In this document: positions 55,786 through 64,000 of the stretch, one piece after another
Position numbering within the stretch: the first letter of the stretch is position 1
Layout of the letters: the number at the start of each line of letters is the position of its first letter
Source of the DNA: Pseudomonadota bacterium
Lineage (GTDB): Bacteria > Pseudomonadota > Alphaproteobacteria > UBA828
Assembly (NCBI GenBank): GCA_027624955.1
Contig: JAQBTG010000012.1
Span: forward strand, 21,760 to 85,759
DNA: 64,000 nt
Reading direction: 5' to 3'
Notes under the pieces: generated by a model
Database searches by the model: none
What the model saw: the letters and a program-made list of their open reading frames with translations, nothing else
Told to the model about the DNA's origin: nothing
Position numbers and translations under genes: made by a program

Positions 55786-56895
55786 ATGGATAATATCGTC
55801 GATACGCTAAACTATATTTGGCCATTCCTCGTGGTGATCACCCCCGTGGTTTTCTTCCACGAGCTTGGGCATTATTTGGTCGCCCGTGCCAACCAGGTAA
55901 GCGTAGAAGTTTTCTCCATCGGCTTCGGCCCGGAGCTATTTGGCATCAATGACCGTCACGGCACGCGGTGGAAATTCAGTTTGTTGCCGCTCGGCGGATA
56001 CGTGAAATTCGTTGGTGATTCAAACGCTGCGAGCACGTCGCCGACCGAAGAAGTCAACGAAATGACGCCCGAGGAGCAGGCGAAATGTTTCCACAATAAG
56101 AGCGTGGCGCAGCGCTCGGCCGTCGCAGTGGCGGGGCCAGTCGCCAACTTCATCCTATCGATCGTGATATTCGCAATATTGTTTGCCACCGTCGGACAAC
56201 AAGTTACGCCAGCTATTGTCGGCGCTGTAATGGAAGGCAGTGCGGCCGAACAAGCTGGATTGAAGTCGGGCGACGAATTTCTGCAAATAAATGGACAGGA
56301 TGTTTCCCGTTTTGAAGATATTCAGTCCACAGTCCTTCTAAATTTGGGAGAACCGCTCGATATCGTCGTGTTGCGGGATGGTAATGAAATGATCATTCGG
56401 GCGGAGCCGCGCATGGTCGTCGCGGAGGACACATTCGGAAACGAAACATCGAGACCGCAACTTGGAATCAGCGTGCCGCAGGTCACCTTCACTCAGCACG
56501 ACCCCGGTACCGCCATATGGCAAGCCGTCAAGCAGACGGCATTCGTGATTAGCGCCTCCGGCAAAGCCGTGGGGCAGATGATAAGCGGTTCAAGGTCCAC
56601 GGAGGATCTCGGCGGGCCAATTCGCATCGCTGTCATGTCCAGTCAGGTTGCCGCCGGCGGGATTGCCGGCCTCGCATTCTTTCTGGCGGTGATATCCGTC
56701 AGCCTCGGATTGATTAATCTTGTGCCCATCCCTGTATTAGATGGCGGGCACTTGCTGTTTAATTTCTTCGAAGCGTTGATGGGGCGCCCGCTCAAACCAC
56801 AGATTCAGCAAATTGGCCAAGCCGTCGGCCTCGTCCTGATCATTGCCCTCATGGTTTGGGTAACGGGTAAGGACATTCTCGGGCTGGCTTCGTGA
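55786..56895 (+). CDS. rseP: Site-2 intramembrane zinc metalloprotease RseP
   Basis: This 369-residue S2P protease has the zinc motif HELGH (H25, E26, H29) in the first membrane helix, the second ligand motif NLVPIPVLDGGHLLF near the C terminus, and one PDZ domain (about 120-200; AGLKSGDEFLQINGQDV) in the periplasmic loop. It cleaves anti-sigma factors and signal peptides in the inner membrane. It begins the envelope part of the operon; the stop overlaps an in-frame GTG of bamA. Confidence 0.94.
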   Translation: MDNIVDTLNYIWPFLVVITPVVFFHELGHYLVARANQVSVEVFSIGFGPELFGINDRHGTRWKFSLLPLGGYVKFVGDSNAASTSPTEEVNEMTPEEQAKCFHNKSVAQRSAVAVAGPVANFILSIVIFAILFATVGQQVTPAIVGAVMEGSAAEQAGLKSGDEFLQINGQDVSRFEDIQSTVLLNLGEPLDIVVLRDGNEMIIRAEPRMVVAEDTFGNETSRPQLGISVPQVTFTQHDPGTAIWQAVKQTAFVISASGKAVGQMISGSRSTEDLGGPIRIAVMSSQVAAGGIAGLAFFLAVISVSLGLINLVPIPVLDGGHLLFNFFEALMGRPLKPQIQQIGQAVGLVLIIALMVWVTGKDILGLAS

Positions 56896-56927
56896 TTCCA
56901 TTTAACGGGGAATTACGCTCGACCATT

Positions 56928-59216
56928 ATGCGCATCGTGCCATGCCCAATTCGTTCCCTTGCCGGACTATTCGGACTATTGATGATTTTTGCGTTGGTCT
57001 TGCCGGCCGTGCCGGTCAGGGCTCAAACAACAGTTCAAGACGTGTTGGTGGAGGGTAACGAGCGAATTGAGGCTGAGACCGTGCGCTCCTATCTTTCGAT
57101 ATCGGTCGGAGATGTGTTCGATGCAATTGAAATAAACGATTCCCTCAAAAGCCTTTTCGCCACCGGTCTCTTCGCCGATGTAACAATCCGTCGCGAAGCC
57201 GGTGATTTGATCGTGCGCGTCGTTGAGAATCCGATCATCAACCGCGTCGCGTTTGAGGGTAACAAGCGGATAGACGACGATGCCCTGGAGAGTGAGACGC
57301 AGCTTCGCGCGCGCGTCGTCTATACCCGCACGCGGGTTCAAAGCGATGTTCAGCGGCTGATCGAAATCTACCGACGAAGCGGTCGATTTGCAGCGCAGAT
57401 CGAGCCAAAAGTAATTCAACTCGCGCAAAATCGTGTTGACCTGATTTTTGAAATCGACGAAGGGCCGCTGACTGGAGTTCGACGGATCAGTTTTGTCGGC
57501 AATAAACGTTTTGGTGACGGTGAATTGCGCGATGCGATCCAGACCCGCGAGTCTGCGTGGTGGCGCATCTTAACTTCTGACGATACCTACGATCCAGACC
57601 GACTCACCTTTGACCGGGAACTTCTGCGAAAATATTACTTGGGCAGGGGGTACGCTGATTTCCGAGTAATTTCGGCAGTGGCTGAATTAACTCGGGATCG
57701 AAAAGATTTCTACGTCACCTTTACGATTGACGAAGGTGCGCGGTACAAATTCGGCGATCTAAGCATAAATGCCAATTTGCGCGATCTACAAGCAGAGTCT
57801 TTGGACCCCTTCATAACCACGATTTCGGACGAATGGTATGACGCTGATGAAGTGGAAGATACCATTCAGGCGTTGACGGATGCGGTCGGCAACTTGGGCT
57901 ACGCATTTGTAGACATTCGCCCCAATATAAAGCGCAACCGCGAAGACCGCCTCATAGACGTGGCCTATGATATAGAGGAAGGGCCGCGCGTTTACGTGCA
58001 GCGTATTAACATCGTTGGCAACGTGCGGACATTGGACAAAGTGGTGAGACGTGAGTTTCGCCTGGTTGAAGGCGATGCGTTCAACGCCGCTAAGATCCGA
58101 CGTTCGCGTCAGCAAATCAGAAATTTAGGATTGTTCGAGACGGTCGAGGTCGATACCGAACAAGGCAACCAACCCGATCAGTCGGTCCTGACGGTGGCCG
58201 TTACAGAGAAATCAACTGGCGAACTAAGTTTCGGCGTTGGAATATCGAGTCTTGACGGAATCCTAGCTGATATCAGCATCCGCGAACGCAATCTCTTGGG
58301 GAGGGGTCAAGACCTGCGCTTAGGACTGCAATTTTCGACCCGCCGTCAGGAAATCGATTTGAGTTTTACGGAGCCGTATTTTCTCGACCGAGACGTCGCG
58401 GCCGGGTTCGACGTTTTTCGCAAGGATGTCGACTTTCAGGATGAAAGTTCCTTTGACCAGCAAACGCTTGGATCCACTTTACGCGCCGACTATACCGTCG
58501 CGGAAGATCTTCGCCACGGACTGCAATACACCTTGCGCCAAGATGAAATCAGCAATGTGGATGTAGGCGCCTCGCGGCTGATCAGGGAGCAAGCGGGCAC
58601 CTCAGTCACCTCATCTATTGGGCATTCCCTCACATATGACAAACGCGATAGTCGGATCAAGCCAACTGAAGGTTATCGCGTACAATTTGGCCAGGAAGCG
58701 GCGGGCTTGGGCGGGGATGTGCACTTTCTAAAGCATACGCTCACCTCTTCCTACCATGTGCCGCTATGGTTGGATTGGGTTGGCAGTGCAGTTTTGCGCC
58801 AGGGTCACATTACCGGATTGGGGGAAGACGTACGCATTAACGATCGATTCTTTTTGGGCGGCGCAACTCTGCGTGGTTTCGAACCCGGCGGTGTTGGTCC
58901 GCGGGACGGTATTACAGACGATTCTCTTGGCGGCAATTTATTTTATTCAGCCACAGCTGAAATCACTGTCCCTCTCAACTTGACCAAGGATCTTGATGTT
59001 GATGCCGCGTTATTCTCCGATATCGGCACACTTACTCAAGTCGATGATAATGGCGCCGAGATATTGGATGTTAGTGATCCGCGCGCGTCGATCGGAATTG
59101 GCTTCGCCTATTCGTCTCCGTTTGGTCCCATACGGGTTGATTACGCGCGAGCAGTACTAAAGGAAGGTTTCGACCAAACGGAGAATTTCAGATTTAGTTT
59201 CGGAGCAAGATTTTGA
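56928..59216 (+). CDS. bamA: Outer membrane protein assembly factor BamA
   Basis: This 762-residue Omp85 protein has a signal peptide (MRIVPCPIRSLAGLFGLLMIFALVLPAVPVRAQ), five POTRA domains (about 40-360) and a 16-strand barrel with the (V/L)RGF motif as LRGFEPGGVGPR and a terminal Phe (SFGARF). It folds and inserts outer-membrane beta-barrels. The ATG at 56928 gives a normal signal peptide; the GTG at 56892, overlapping the rseP stop, would add 12 residues. skp starts inside its stop codon region. Confidence 0.94.
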   Translation: MRIVPCPIRSLAGLFGLLMIFALVLPAVPVRAQTTVQDVLVEGNERIEAETVRSYLSISVGDVFDAIEINDSLKSLFATGLFADVTIRREAGDLIVRVVENPIINRVAFEGNKRIDDDALESETQLRARVVYTRTRVQSDVQRLIEIYRRSGRFAAQIEPKVIQLAQNRVDLIFEIDEGPLTGVRRISFVGNKRFGDGELRDAIQTRESAWWRILTSDDTYDPDRLTFDRELLRKYYLGRGYADFRVISAVAELTRDRKDFYVTFTIDEGARYKFGDLSINANLRDLQAESLDPFITTISDEWYDADEVEDTIQALTDAVGNLGYAFVDIRPNIKRNREDRLIDVAYDIEEGPRVYVQRINIVGNVRTLDKVVRREFRLVEGDAFNAAKIRRSRQQIRNLGLFETVEVDTEQGNQPDQSVLTVAVTEKSTGELSFGVGISSLDGILADISIRERNLLGRGQDLRLGLQFSTRRQEIDLSFTEPYFLDRDVAAGFDVFRKDVDFQDESSFDQQTLGSTLRADYTVAEDLRHGLQYTLRQDEISNVDVGASRLIREQAGTSVTSSIGHSLTYDKRDSRIKPTEGYRVQFGQEAAGLGGDVHFLKHTLTSSYHVPLWLDWVGSAVLRQGHITGLGEDVRINDRFFLGGATLRGFEPGGVGPRDGITDDSLGGNLFYSATAEITVPLNLTKDLDVDAALFSDIGTLTQVDDNGAEILDVSDPRASIGIGFAYSSPFGPIRVDYARAVLKEGFDQTENFRFSFGARF

Positions 59217-59782
59217 GCAAGATTCAGTATTTCATTTCGGCGCCACTGGTTTTGTTGGCGCTAGCCTTACTTCATGCGGCGTCGCCGGTCGCCAAAGCGC
59301 AGAATACGGAACCTGTAATCATTGCGGTCGTGGAGTTACAGGCGATCATGAGCGATGCTGCAGCAGCAAAATCGGTAAAAGCGCAAATTGAGGGTAAGCG
59401 CACTCAGTACCAAGTGGAGATAACGTCCGAGGAAGCCCGCTTACGCGAGCTTGAGCAAGAGCTCGCACGGCAGCGTTCAGTTCTTTCACCAGAGGCCTAT
59501 GCCGCGCGGCGACGAGAGTTCGAGGGAGATGTTGCAGCGGTTCAACGAATCGTGGTGGATCGCCGGCGCGAATTGGATCAAGCCTACGCTGGCGGGGTGC
59601 GCCAATTGCAAGTCGAATTATCGAATATCATCGCTGAAATTGCTACTGAGCGCGGGATTACCCTCGTCATTCCCGAGGTGCAAACCTTGTTTGTCGACAA
59701 AAGCTTAAGAATTTCACGTGAAGTGCTCCGGCGCCTCGACGAACGATTGCCGGATTTGACGCTGAAATTTGGACTGAACTGA
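59213..59782 (+). CDS. skp: Periplasmic chaperone OmpH/Skp
   Basis: This 189-residue protein has a signal peptide (to about residue 29, SPVAKAQ) and a long charged coiled coil (about 55-135) that forms the tentacles of the Skp trimer, ending with the beta segment ITLVIPEVQTLFVDKSLRISREVLRRLDERLP. It carries unfolded outer-membrane proteins to BamA. It starts with TTG at 59213 overlapping the bamA stop by four bases. Confidence 0.92.
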   Translation: MSKIQYFISAPLVLLALALLHAASPVAKAQNTEPVIIAVVELQAIMSDAAAAKSVKAQIEGKRTQYQVEITSEEARLRELEQELARQRSVLSPEAYAARRREFEGDVAAVQRIVVDRRRELDQAYAGGVRQLQVELSNIIAEIATERGITLVIPEVQTLFVDKSLRISREVLRRLDERLPDLTLKFGLN

Positions 59783-59791
59783 TACGGACCG

Positions 59792-60811
59792 ATGGCAGAT
59801 CCGCGATTTCATTCATGTGCCGGGCCATTCACATTGGCCGAATTGGCAGCCTTGATTGAGGCCGAAATGGGCGAAAATTCCGACCCTGATCTGCGGCTTG
59901 TTGATGTCGCGCCTTTGGATCGGGCGAGCGCCGAGCACTTAAGTTTTCTGGATAATCGAAAATATATAGCAGCTTTTGAAAGCAGCGATGCGGCAGCTTG
60001 CATCGTCAGTCCAGGCCTCGCAGCGAGAGCTCCGAAAGACATGGCGCTATTGCTATCCACCAATCCCTACAAGGCATATGCGCTGGCAGCGCAAGCTTTT
60101 TACCCTGTGCCGGCGCTGAAACCAAATATAGCTGAAACGGCCTTTGTTGAGAGCAGCGCGCGCGTTGATCCGACGTGCCGTATAGAACACGGCGTCGTTA
60201 TAGGCGCCAATGCGATCGTCGGGAAAAATTGTTTGATCGAAGCCAATGTCGTGATCGGGCCGTCCGTTGTGATTGGTGACGACGTGACGATTGGCGCCTG
60301 TACATCGCTCAGTCATTGTCTGATCGGCGACCGGACGCGTATATATCCGGGCGCGCGTATCGGCCAGGATGGATTCGGGTTTTCGCCGGATCCAGGTGGG
60401 CATACCAAGGTGCCGCAACTGGGGCGCGTGATTGTCGGCGAGGATGTTGAAATAGGCGCCAACTCGACGATCGATCGGGGTAGTGGGCCCGACACGATCA
60501 TTGGTCAGGGTTGTTGGATCGACAACCTCGTTCAAATCGGGCACAACGTGGAACTGGGCAGAGGATGTGTCCTCGCGGGCATGGTGGGCATTGCAGGCAG
60601 TGCGAAAGTCGGGGATTTTGTGTTTTTTGGCGGGCAGGCGGGTGCGATCGGACATATTACGATCGGTTCAGGGGCGAAAGTCGCGGGACAAAGTGGCGTT
60701 ACCAAGAGCATTCCACCAGGTGCAACGATAGGCGGAACACCGGCCGTGTCCATCCGGGACTGGCACCGGCAAAGCATCATACTGTCCAAGCTAATCGACA
60801 AGGACGAGTAG
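59792..60811 (+). CDS. lpxD: UDP-3-O-acylglucosamine N-acyltransferase
   Basis: This 339-residue left-handed beta-helix acyltransferase has an N-terminal uridine-binding domain (to about residue 105), hexapeptide repeats (about 110-290) and the catalytic His H251 in QIGHNVELG. It adds the second 3-hydroxyacyl chain in lipid A synthesis. It starts nine bases after skp, the usual order. Confidence 0.95.
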   Translation: MADPRFHSCAGPFTLAELAALIEAEMGENSDPDLRLVDVAPLDRASAEHLSFLDNRKYIAAFESSDAAACIVSPGLAARAPKDMALLLSTNPYKAYALAAQAFYPVPALKPNIAETAFVESSARVDPTCRIEHGVVIGANAIVGKNCLIEANVVIGPSVVIGDDVTIGACTSLSHCLIGDRTRIYPGARIGQDGFGFSPDPGGHTKVPQLGRVIVGEDVEIGANSTIDRGSGPDTIIGQGCWIDNLVQIGHNVELGRGCVLAGMVGIAGSAKVGDFVFFGGQAGAIGHITIGSGAKVAGQSGVTKSIPPGATIGGTPAVSIRDWHRQSIILSKLIDKDE

Positions 60812-60815
60812 TTTT

Positions 60816-61286
60816 ATGAATGAAGCCAGCGAGAAAGGGGTTGTCGAAACCCTTGATATTGAACAGATCATCGAGGCGATTCCGCATCGCTATCCTTTCT
60901 TGATGATTGATCGGATCCTCAATGTGGTCCCTGACGAAAGCGCGCTCGGCTTGAAGAACGTGTCGATCAACGAGAACTATTTTCAGGGGCATTTTCCGCG
61001 CCGGCCAGTCATGCCCGGCGTTTTAATTATTGAAGCGATGGCGCAAACTGCGGCCGTGTTGGTCGTAAAAACGCTTGGGCCGGACATGGCTGGCAAGCTC
61101 GTGTACTTCATGTCGGTGGATAATTGCCGTTTTCGCCGGCCTGTATTTCCTGGGGATCAGCTAATGGTGCATGTGAGCAAAAAACATCGACGCCGAAACG
61201 TCTGGAAATTCGAAGCGGCCGCCAAGGTTGATGGTGAGACAGTCGCCGAAGCCACATATGCGGCGATGATTTTGGAAGATACATGA
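60816..61286 (+). CDS. fabZ: 3-hydroxyacyl-[acyl-carrier-protein] dehydratase FabZ
   Basis: This 156-residue hot-dog-fold enzyme has the active site GHFPRRPVMPGVLIIEAMAQ with H59 and E73. It dehydrates beta-hydroxyacyl-ACP and competes with lipid A enzymes for the same substrate, which is why it lies between lpxD and lpxA. It overlaps lpxA by four bases (ATGA). Confidence 0.96.
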   Translation: MNEASEKGVVETLDIEQIIEAIPHRYPFLMIDRILNVVPDESALGLKNVSINENYFQGHFPRRPVMPGVLIIEAMAQTAAVLVVKTLGPDMAGKLVYFMSVDNCRFRRPVFPGDQLMVHVSKKHRRRNVWKFEAAAKVDGETVAEATYAAMILEDT

Positions 61287-62083
61287 CGAATATTCACCCG
61301 ACCGCCATCGTTGATTCCAAAGCTGAGCTGGCGGACGACGTATCAATTGGTCCGTACTGTGTCGTTGGCGAGAATGTCATTCTGGGCGGCGCTGTTCGCC
61401 TCATATCCCATGCAGTTGTCGACGGTCATACTAGGATTGGCGCCGGCACTGTAATTTATCCGTTTTCCTCAATTGGGCTGCCGCCGCAGGATTTGAAGTA
61501 TTCCGGCGAGCCCTCTGTGCTGGAGATCGGCACAAACAACGTCATCCGCGAACATGTTACCATGAACCCGGGCACCGAAGGCGGCGGCATGATAACGCGC
61601 ATTGGTGACAACTGCCTCTTTATGGTGGCATCGCACGTCGCCCACGACTGTCAAATCGGCGATCACGTGATCATGGCGAACAACGCGGCGCTTGGCGGAC
61701 ATGTTTCGGTCGGCGAGTGGGCAATTTTGGGCGGCCTATCAGCGATTCATCAATATGTCCGTATCGGTCGTCACTCTATTGTCGGCGGAATGACCGGCGT
61801 TGAACATGACGTCATTCCCTATGGTTCGGTGATGGGTGACCGTGCGCGCCTGGCGGGACTGAATTTGGTCGGGTTGAAAAGGCGCGGTTTCAGTAGAGAT
61901 ATCATTCACGACATGCGCCGCGCATTCCGTTTGCTTTTCGCTCAGGAGGGCAACATGACGGAGCGCCTGGCAGACGTTTCCGATCTTTTCAATAAAATTG
62001 AACCGGTCATGGATATCGTCGATTTTATTCAAGAGGAAAGCACACGGCCGATTTGTCAGCCGAAGGGAGACGGTGCCAACTAA
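61283..62083 (+). CDS. lpxA: UDP-N-acetylglucosamine O-acyltransferase
   Basis: This 266-residue beta-helix acyltransferase starts with MTNIHPTAIVDSKAELADDVSIGPYCVVGENV, has hexapeptide repeats, and the catalytic His H121 in ASHVAHDCQIGDHV. The C-terminal helical domain (HDMRRAFRLLFAQEGNMTERLADVS) is typical. It catalyses the first step of lipid A synthesis. lpxI begins 11 bases before its stop. Confidence 0.96.
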   Translation: MTNIHPTAIVDSKAELADDVSIGPYCVVGENVILGGAVRLISHAVVDGHTRIGAGTVIYPFSSIGLPPQDLKYSGEPSVLEIGTNNVIREHVTMNPGTEGGGMITRIGDNCLFMVASHVAHDCQIGDHVIMANNAALGGHVSVGEWAILGGLSAIHQYVRIGRHSIVGGMTGVEHDVIPYGSVMGDRARLAGLNLVGLKRRGFSRDIIHDMRRAFRLLFAQEGNMTERLADVSDLFNKIEPVMDIVDFIQEESTRPICQPKGDGAN

Positions 62084-62891
62084 GCTTGGTATCCTTGCGG
62101 GCGGCGGACCTCTGCCGGCCCGTATTGTGCAATCATGCCTGGCAGCCGGGCGCGACGTATTCGTCATCGCCTTCGAGAATGAAGCGGATCCAAAAACCTG
62201 TGAGGGCGTTTCGCACGTATGGATGCCGCTCGGCAAGGTCGGTGCGACCATTAATCGCTTAAAGTCAGAAAATTGCTCGGACGTCGTATTTGCCGGCCCG
62301 GTGCGCCGGCCCTCTTTTTCCAAGCTTAAGCCGGACATGCGCGCCATCAGACTGCTAGGCAGAATTCGAAAAGCCGCTGGGCAGGGTGACGACGCGATTC
62401 TTTCAATTTTAGTCGAGGAACTGGAAAACGAAGGTTTCCGGGTCGTCGGTGCGGATGATTTGCTCAACGACGTAGCGGCGCCCGAGGGAATATTGGGTGA
62501 TCGGATCCCTGGTGATATCGATCAAAAAGATATCGTGTTGGGCACGAGGGTCGCCCAGGCCTTGGGCGTTCTGGATGTGGGACAAGCGGTTGTCGTCCAG
62601 CAGGGTGTGGTGCTTGGAGTCGAGGCAATTGAGGGAACCGATGCCCTGTTGGAACGATGCGCGGGTCTCAAGCGTGAAGGGCAGGGTGGTGTTCTGGTGA
62701 AATTGAAGAAACCCCAACAGGAACGTCGGGCCGACCTGCCGACCATCGGCGCAGATACCGTGCGGCACGCGGCCAAAGCCGGGCTGAATGGCATCGCTGT
62801 CGAAGAGGGGCAATCTCTTATCCTGGATCGTGCTGAAGTCGTTACGGAGGCGAACCGGCTCGGCCTGTTTGTGGCCGGAATTCGGGCGTGA
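62073..62891 (+). CDS. lpxI: UDP-2,3-diacylglucosamine pyrophosphatase LpxI
   Basis: This 272-residue protein (former DUF1009) hydrolyses UDP-2,3-diacylglucosamine to lipid X. Marks are KLGILAGGGPLPARIVQSC at the N terminus, FAGPVRRPSFSKLKPD, DDAILSILVEELENEGFRVVGADDLLNDVAAPEG and IGADTVRHAAKAGLNGIAVEEGQSLILDR. It is the alphaproteobacterial replacement for LpxH. The GTG at 62073 has GGGAG upstream and gives the family N terminus. It overlaps lpxA by 11 bases and lpxB by four. Confidence 0.94.
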   Translation: MPTKLGILAGGGPLPARIVQSCLAAGRDVFVIAFENEADPKTCEGVSHVWMPLGKVGATINRLKSENCSDVVFAGPVRRPSFSKLKPDMRAIRLLGRIRKAAGQGDDAILSILVEELENEGFRVVGADDLLNDVAAPEGILGDRIPGDIDQKDIVLGTRVAQALGVLDVGQAVVVQQGVVLGVEAIEGTDALLERCAGLKREGQGGVLVKLKKPQQERRADLPTIGADTVRHAAKAGLNGIAVEEGQSLILDRAEVVTEANRLGLFVAGIRA

Positions 62892-64000
62892 GTGACGCCG
62901 CAGAGCAGGCTCCGCTTTTTTTTCTGGTTGCCGGCGAGGTGTCCGGCGACGTGATAGGTGCGCGCCTGATGTTGGCGCTAAAGGCATTGACGGACGGAAA
63001 GGCCAGATTTGCCGGCGTTGGCGGTGAACACATGCGGCGCGCCGGATTGAAAAGCCTGTTTCCGATGCACGAGCTTTCAGTCATGGGCATATTCGAAGTC
63101 TTGCCCCACATCCCAAAACTACTGCGGCGAATTCGCCAAACCGAACGGGCTGCAAGGCATCTCTCGTCCGATATTGTCGTCACCATAGATTCGCCCGATT
63201 TTTGTTTCCGTGTCGGCAAGCGCTTGAAGGGAAGTGGTATACCCGTCGTGCATTATGTCGCGCCGCAGGTTTGGGCCTGGCGTCCCGGGCGGGCAGGCAA
63301 GATAGCCAAATTTCTCACACATTTGCTGCTGCTATTTCCGTTTGAGGAAAAGTATTTTGACGGAACCGGTCTGCAAACGACGATTGTCGGCCATCCCCTG
63401 GCCGAAGGCTTTATTGGCGATGCCGATGGCGCAGCGTTTCGCCGCGACCATGGCATTCCAGCAGGTGAATCATTACTCGCGATCCTTCCTGGTAGCCGGC
63501 ACTCAGAGGTATCCCGGCATTTGCCGATTTTCGGCGAAACAGTAAATTCTCTGGCGGCGCGTAAGACGCTCGGCTGGGCCGTCATTCCAGCGGTACCGGC
63601 GCTGCGCAAGGAAATCTCAACGGCCGTGGAAAGTTGGAATGTTAAAGCGGTGATCATCGACGGTAGTGAACGAGAGGCTAAGTACGCCGCGCTAGCCGCC
63701 AGCAACGCAGCATTGACATCCTCAGGCACGGCAACTCTCGAGCTGGCGATCGCCGGCGTGCCGATGGTGGTTGCCTATCGCGCCAATCCGGTCACCGTTG
63801 CGGTGGCGCGGAAGGTCGTGCATGTGCAGCACATCGCTTTGGCCAACATTGTCGCCGGACGCCGTGCAGCCCCCGAGTTTTTGCAAGAGGCATGCACGCC
63901 AAGTCATCTCGTGCCGGCGGTCGAGAACATATTGCTTGACCCGGCAGCTCGAGCTGATCAAATCGAATGCTTCCGCATCGTTTCGCGGCAATTGGGAATC
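62888..64000 (+). CDS. lpxB: Lipid-A-disaccharide synthase, 3' end outside the window
   Basis: A frame opens with GTG at 62888, overlapping the lpxI stop (GTGA), and is open to the last base (371 codons). It reads FFLVAGEVSGDVIGARLM (family AGE-x-SGD motif), FAGVGGEHMRRAGL, SVMGIFEVLPHIPKLLRR, DSPDFCFRVGKRLK, HYVAPQVWAWRPGR, ILPGSRHSEV and TSSGTATLELAIAGVPMVVAYR. It condenses UDP-2,3-diacylglucosamine with lipid X to the lipid A disaccharide. Only a short C-terminal part seems to be missing. Confidence 0.95.
   Translation, partial: MSDAAEQAPLFFLVAGEVSGDVIGARLMLALKALTDGKARFAGVGGEHMRRAGLKSLFPMHELSVMGIFEVLPHIPKLLRRIRQTERAARHLSSDIVVTIDSPDFCFRVGKRLKGSGIPVVHYVAPQVWAWRPGRAGKIAKFLTHLLLLFPFEEKYFDGTGLQTTIVGHPLAEGFIGDADGAAFRRDHGIPAGESLLAILPGSRHSEVSRHLPIFGETVNSLAARKTLGWAVIPAVPALRKEISTAVESWNVKAVIIDGSEREAKYAALAASNAALTSSGTATLELAIAGVPMVVAYRANPVTVAVARKVVHVQHIALANIVAGRRAAPEFLQEACTPSHLVPAVENILLDPAARADQIECFRIVSRQLGI

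Noticed and set aside
55644..55795. About 50 open codons upstream of rseP on the plus strand
   Set aside because: No start codon in good context and no similarity that I can recognise; length is within chance.

Overview
The window comes from the chromosome of a Gram-negative alphaproteobacterium, most like the Rhodospirillales or a related marine lineage. The evidence is gene content and order, not a database match. It carries the tig-clpP-clpX-lon-hupB block, a complete nuoA-N operon that runs on into birA-coaX-rnj-mce-DUF1467-proS-lolC-lolD-dnaE, and rpsB-tsf-pyrH-frr-uppS-cdsA followed by rseP-bamA-skp-lpxD-fabZ-lpxA-lpxI-lpxB. LpxI instead of LpxH, the short ProRS, type III pantothenate kinase, RNase J and a ROSE-type RNA thermometer all fit an alphaproteobacterium. 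No phage, insertion sequence, CRISPR array, rRNA or plasmid function is visible.

Layout. Positions 1-3.7 kb (minus strand) hold a cut-off MFS transporter, a DsbA/FrnE-like oxidoreductase, a dialkylglycine decarboxylase-like aminotransferase and a secreted HExxH protein of unknown family. Positions 3.7-7.9 kb (plus) hold parE, then a DEAD-box helicase translationally coupled to a stand-alone RAM (Lrp-type ligand-binding) domain. Positions 8-11.3 kb (minus) hold a heat-shock hsp20 gene with a sigma-32-like promoter and RNA thermometer, a FIST-domain sensor and an amidase. Positions 11.5-15.2 kb (plus) hold a methyltransferase, the NAD(P)HX repair enzyme nnr and malonyl-CoA decarboxylase, followed by tRNA-Leu.

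Positions 15.5-22.2 kb are the protein quality-control block: trigger factor, ClpP, ClpX, Lon and HU. tRNA-Val and tRNA-Asp follow. Positions 22.7-36.9 kb encode all fourteen subunits of respiratory complex I in canonical order, tightly packed with overlapping genes. Positions 36.9-49.5 kb hold cofactor genes (birA, coaX), RNase J, methylmalonyl-CoA epimerase, small envelope proteins, DNA glycosylase Tag, ProRS, the LolCD lipoprotein exporter, a minus-strand PPOX-family flavoprotein and dnaE.

Positions 49.7-64 kb form one long plus-strand series. It starts with translation genes (S2, EF-Ts, UMP kinase, RRF), moves to undecaprenyl and phospholipid precursor synthesis (uppS, cdsA), and ends with outer-membrane biogenesis (RseP, BamA, Skp) and lipid A synthesis (LpxD, FabZ, LpxA, LpxI, LpxB; LpxB runs off the end).

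Most of the window is ordinary core genome. The points that stand out are: the slot between cdsA and rseP, where dxr is normally found, holds a YjjU-like patatin; the thermometer-controlled hsp20; a sigma-32-like promoter with an inverted repeat over its -10 at lon; the HExxH secreted protein; the helicase/RAM pair; and long low-complexity tails on trigger factor (basic) and ribosomal protein S2 (acidic). I found no convincing wholly new multi-gene system.
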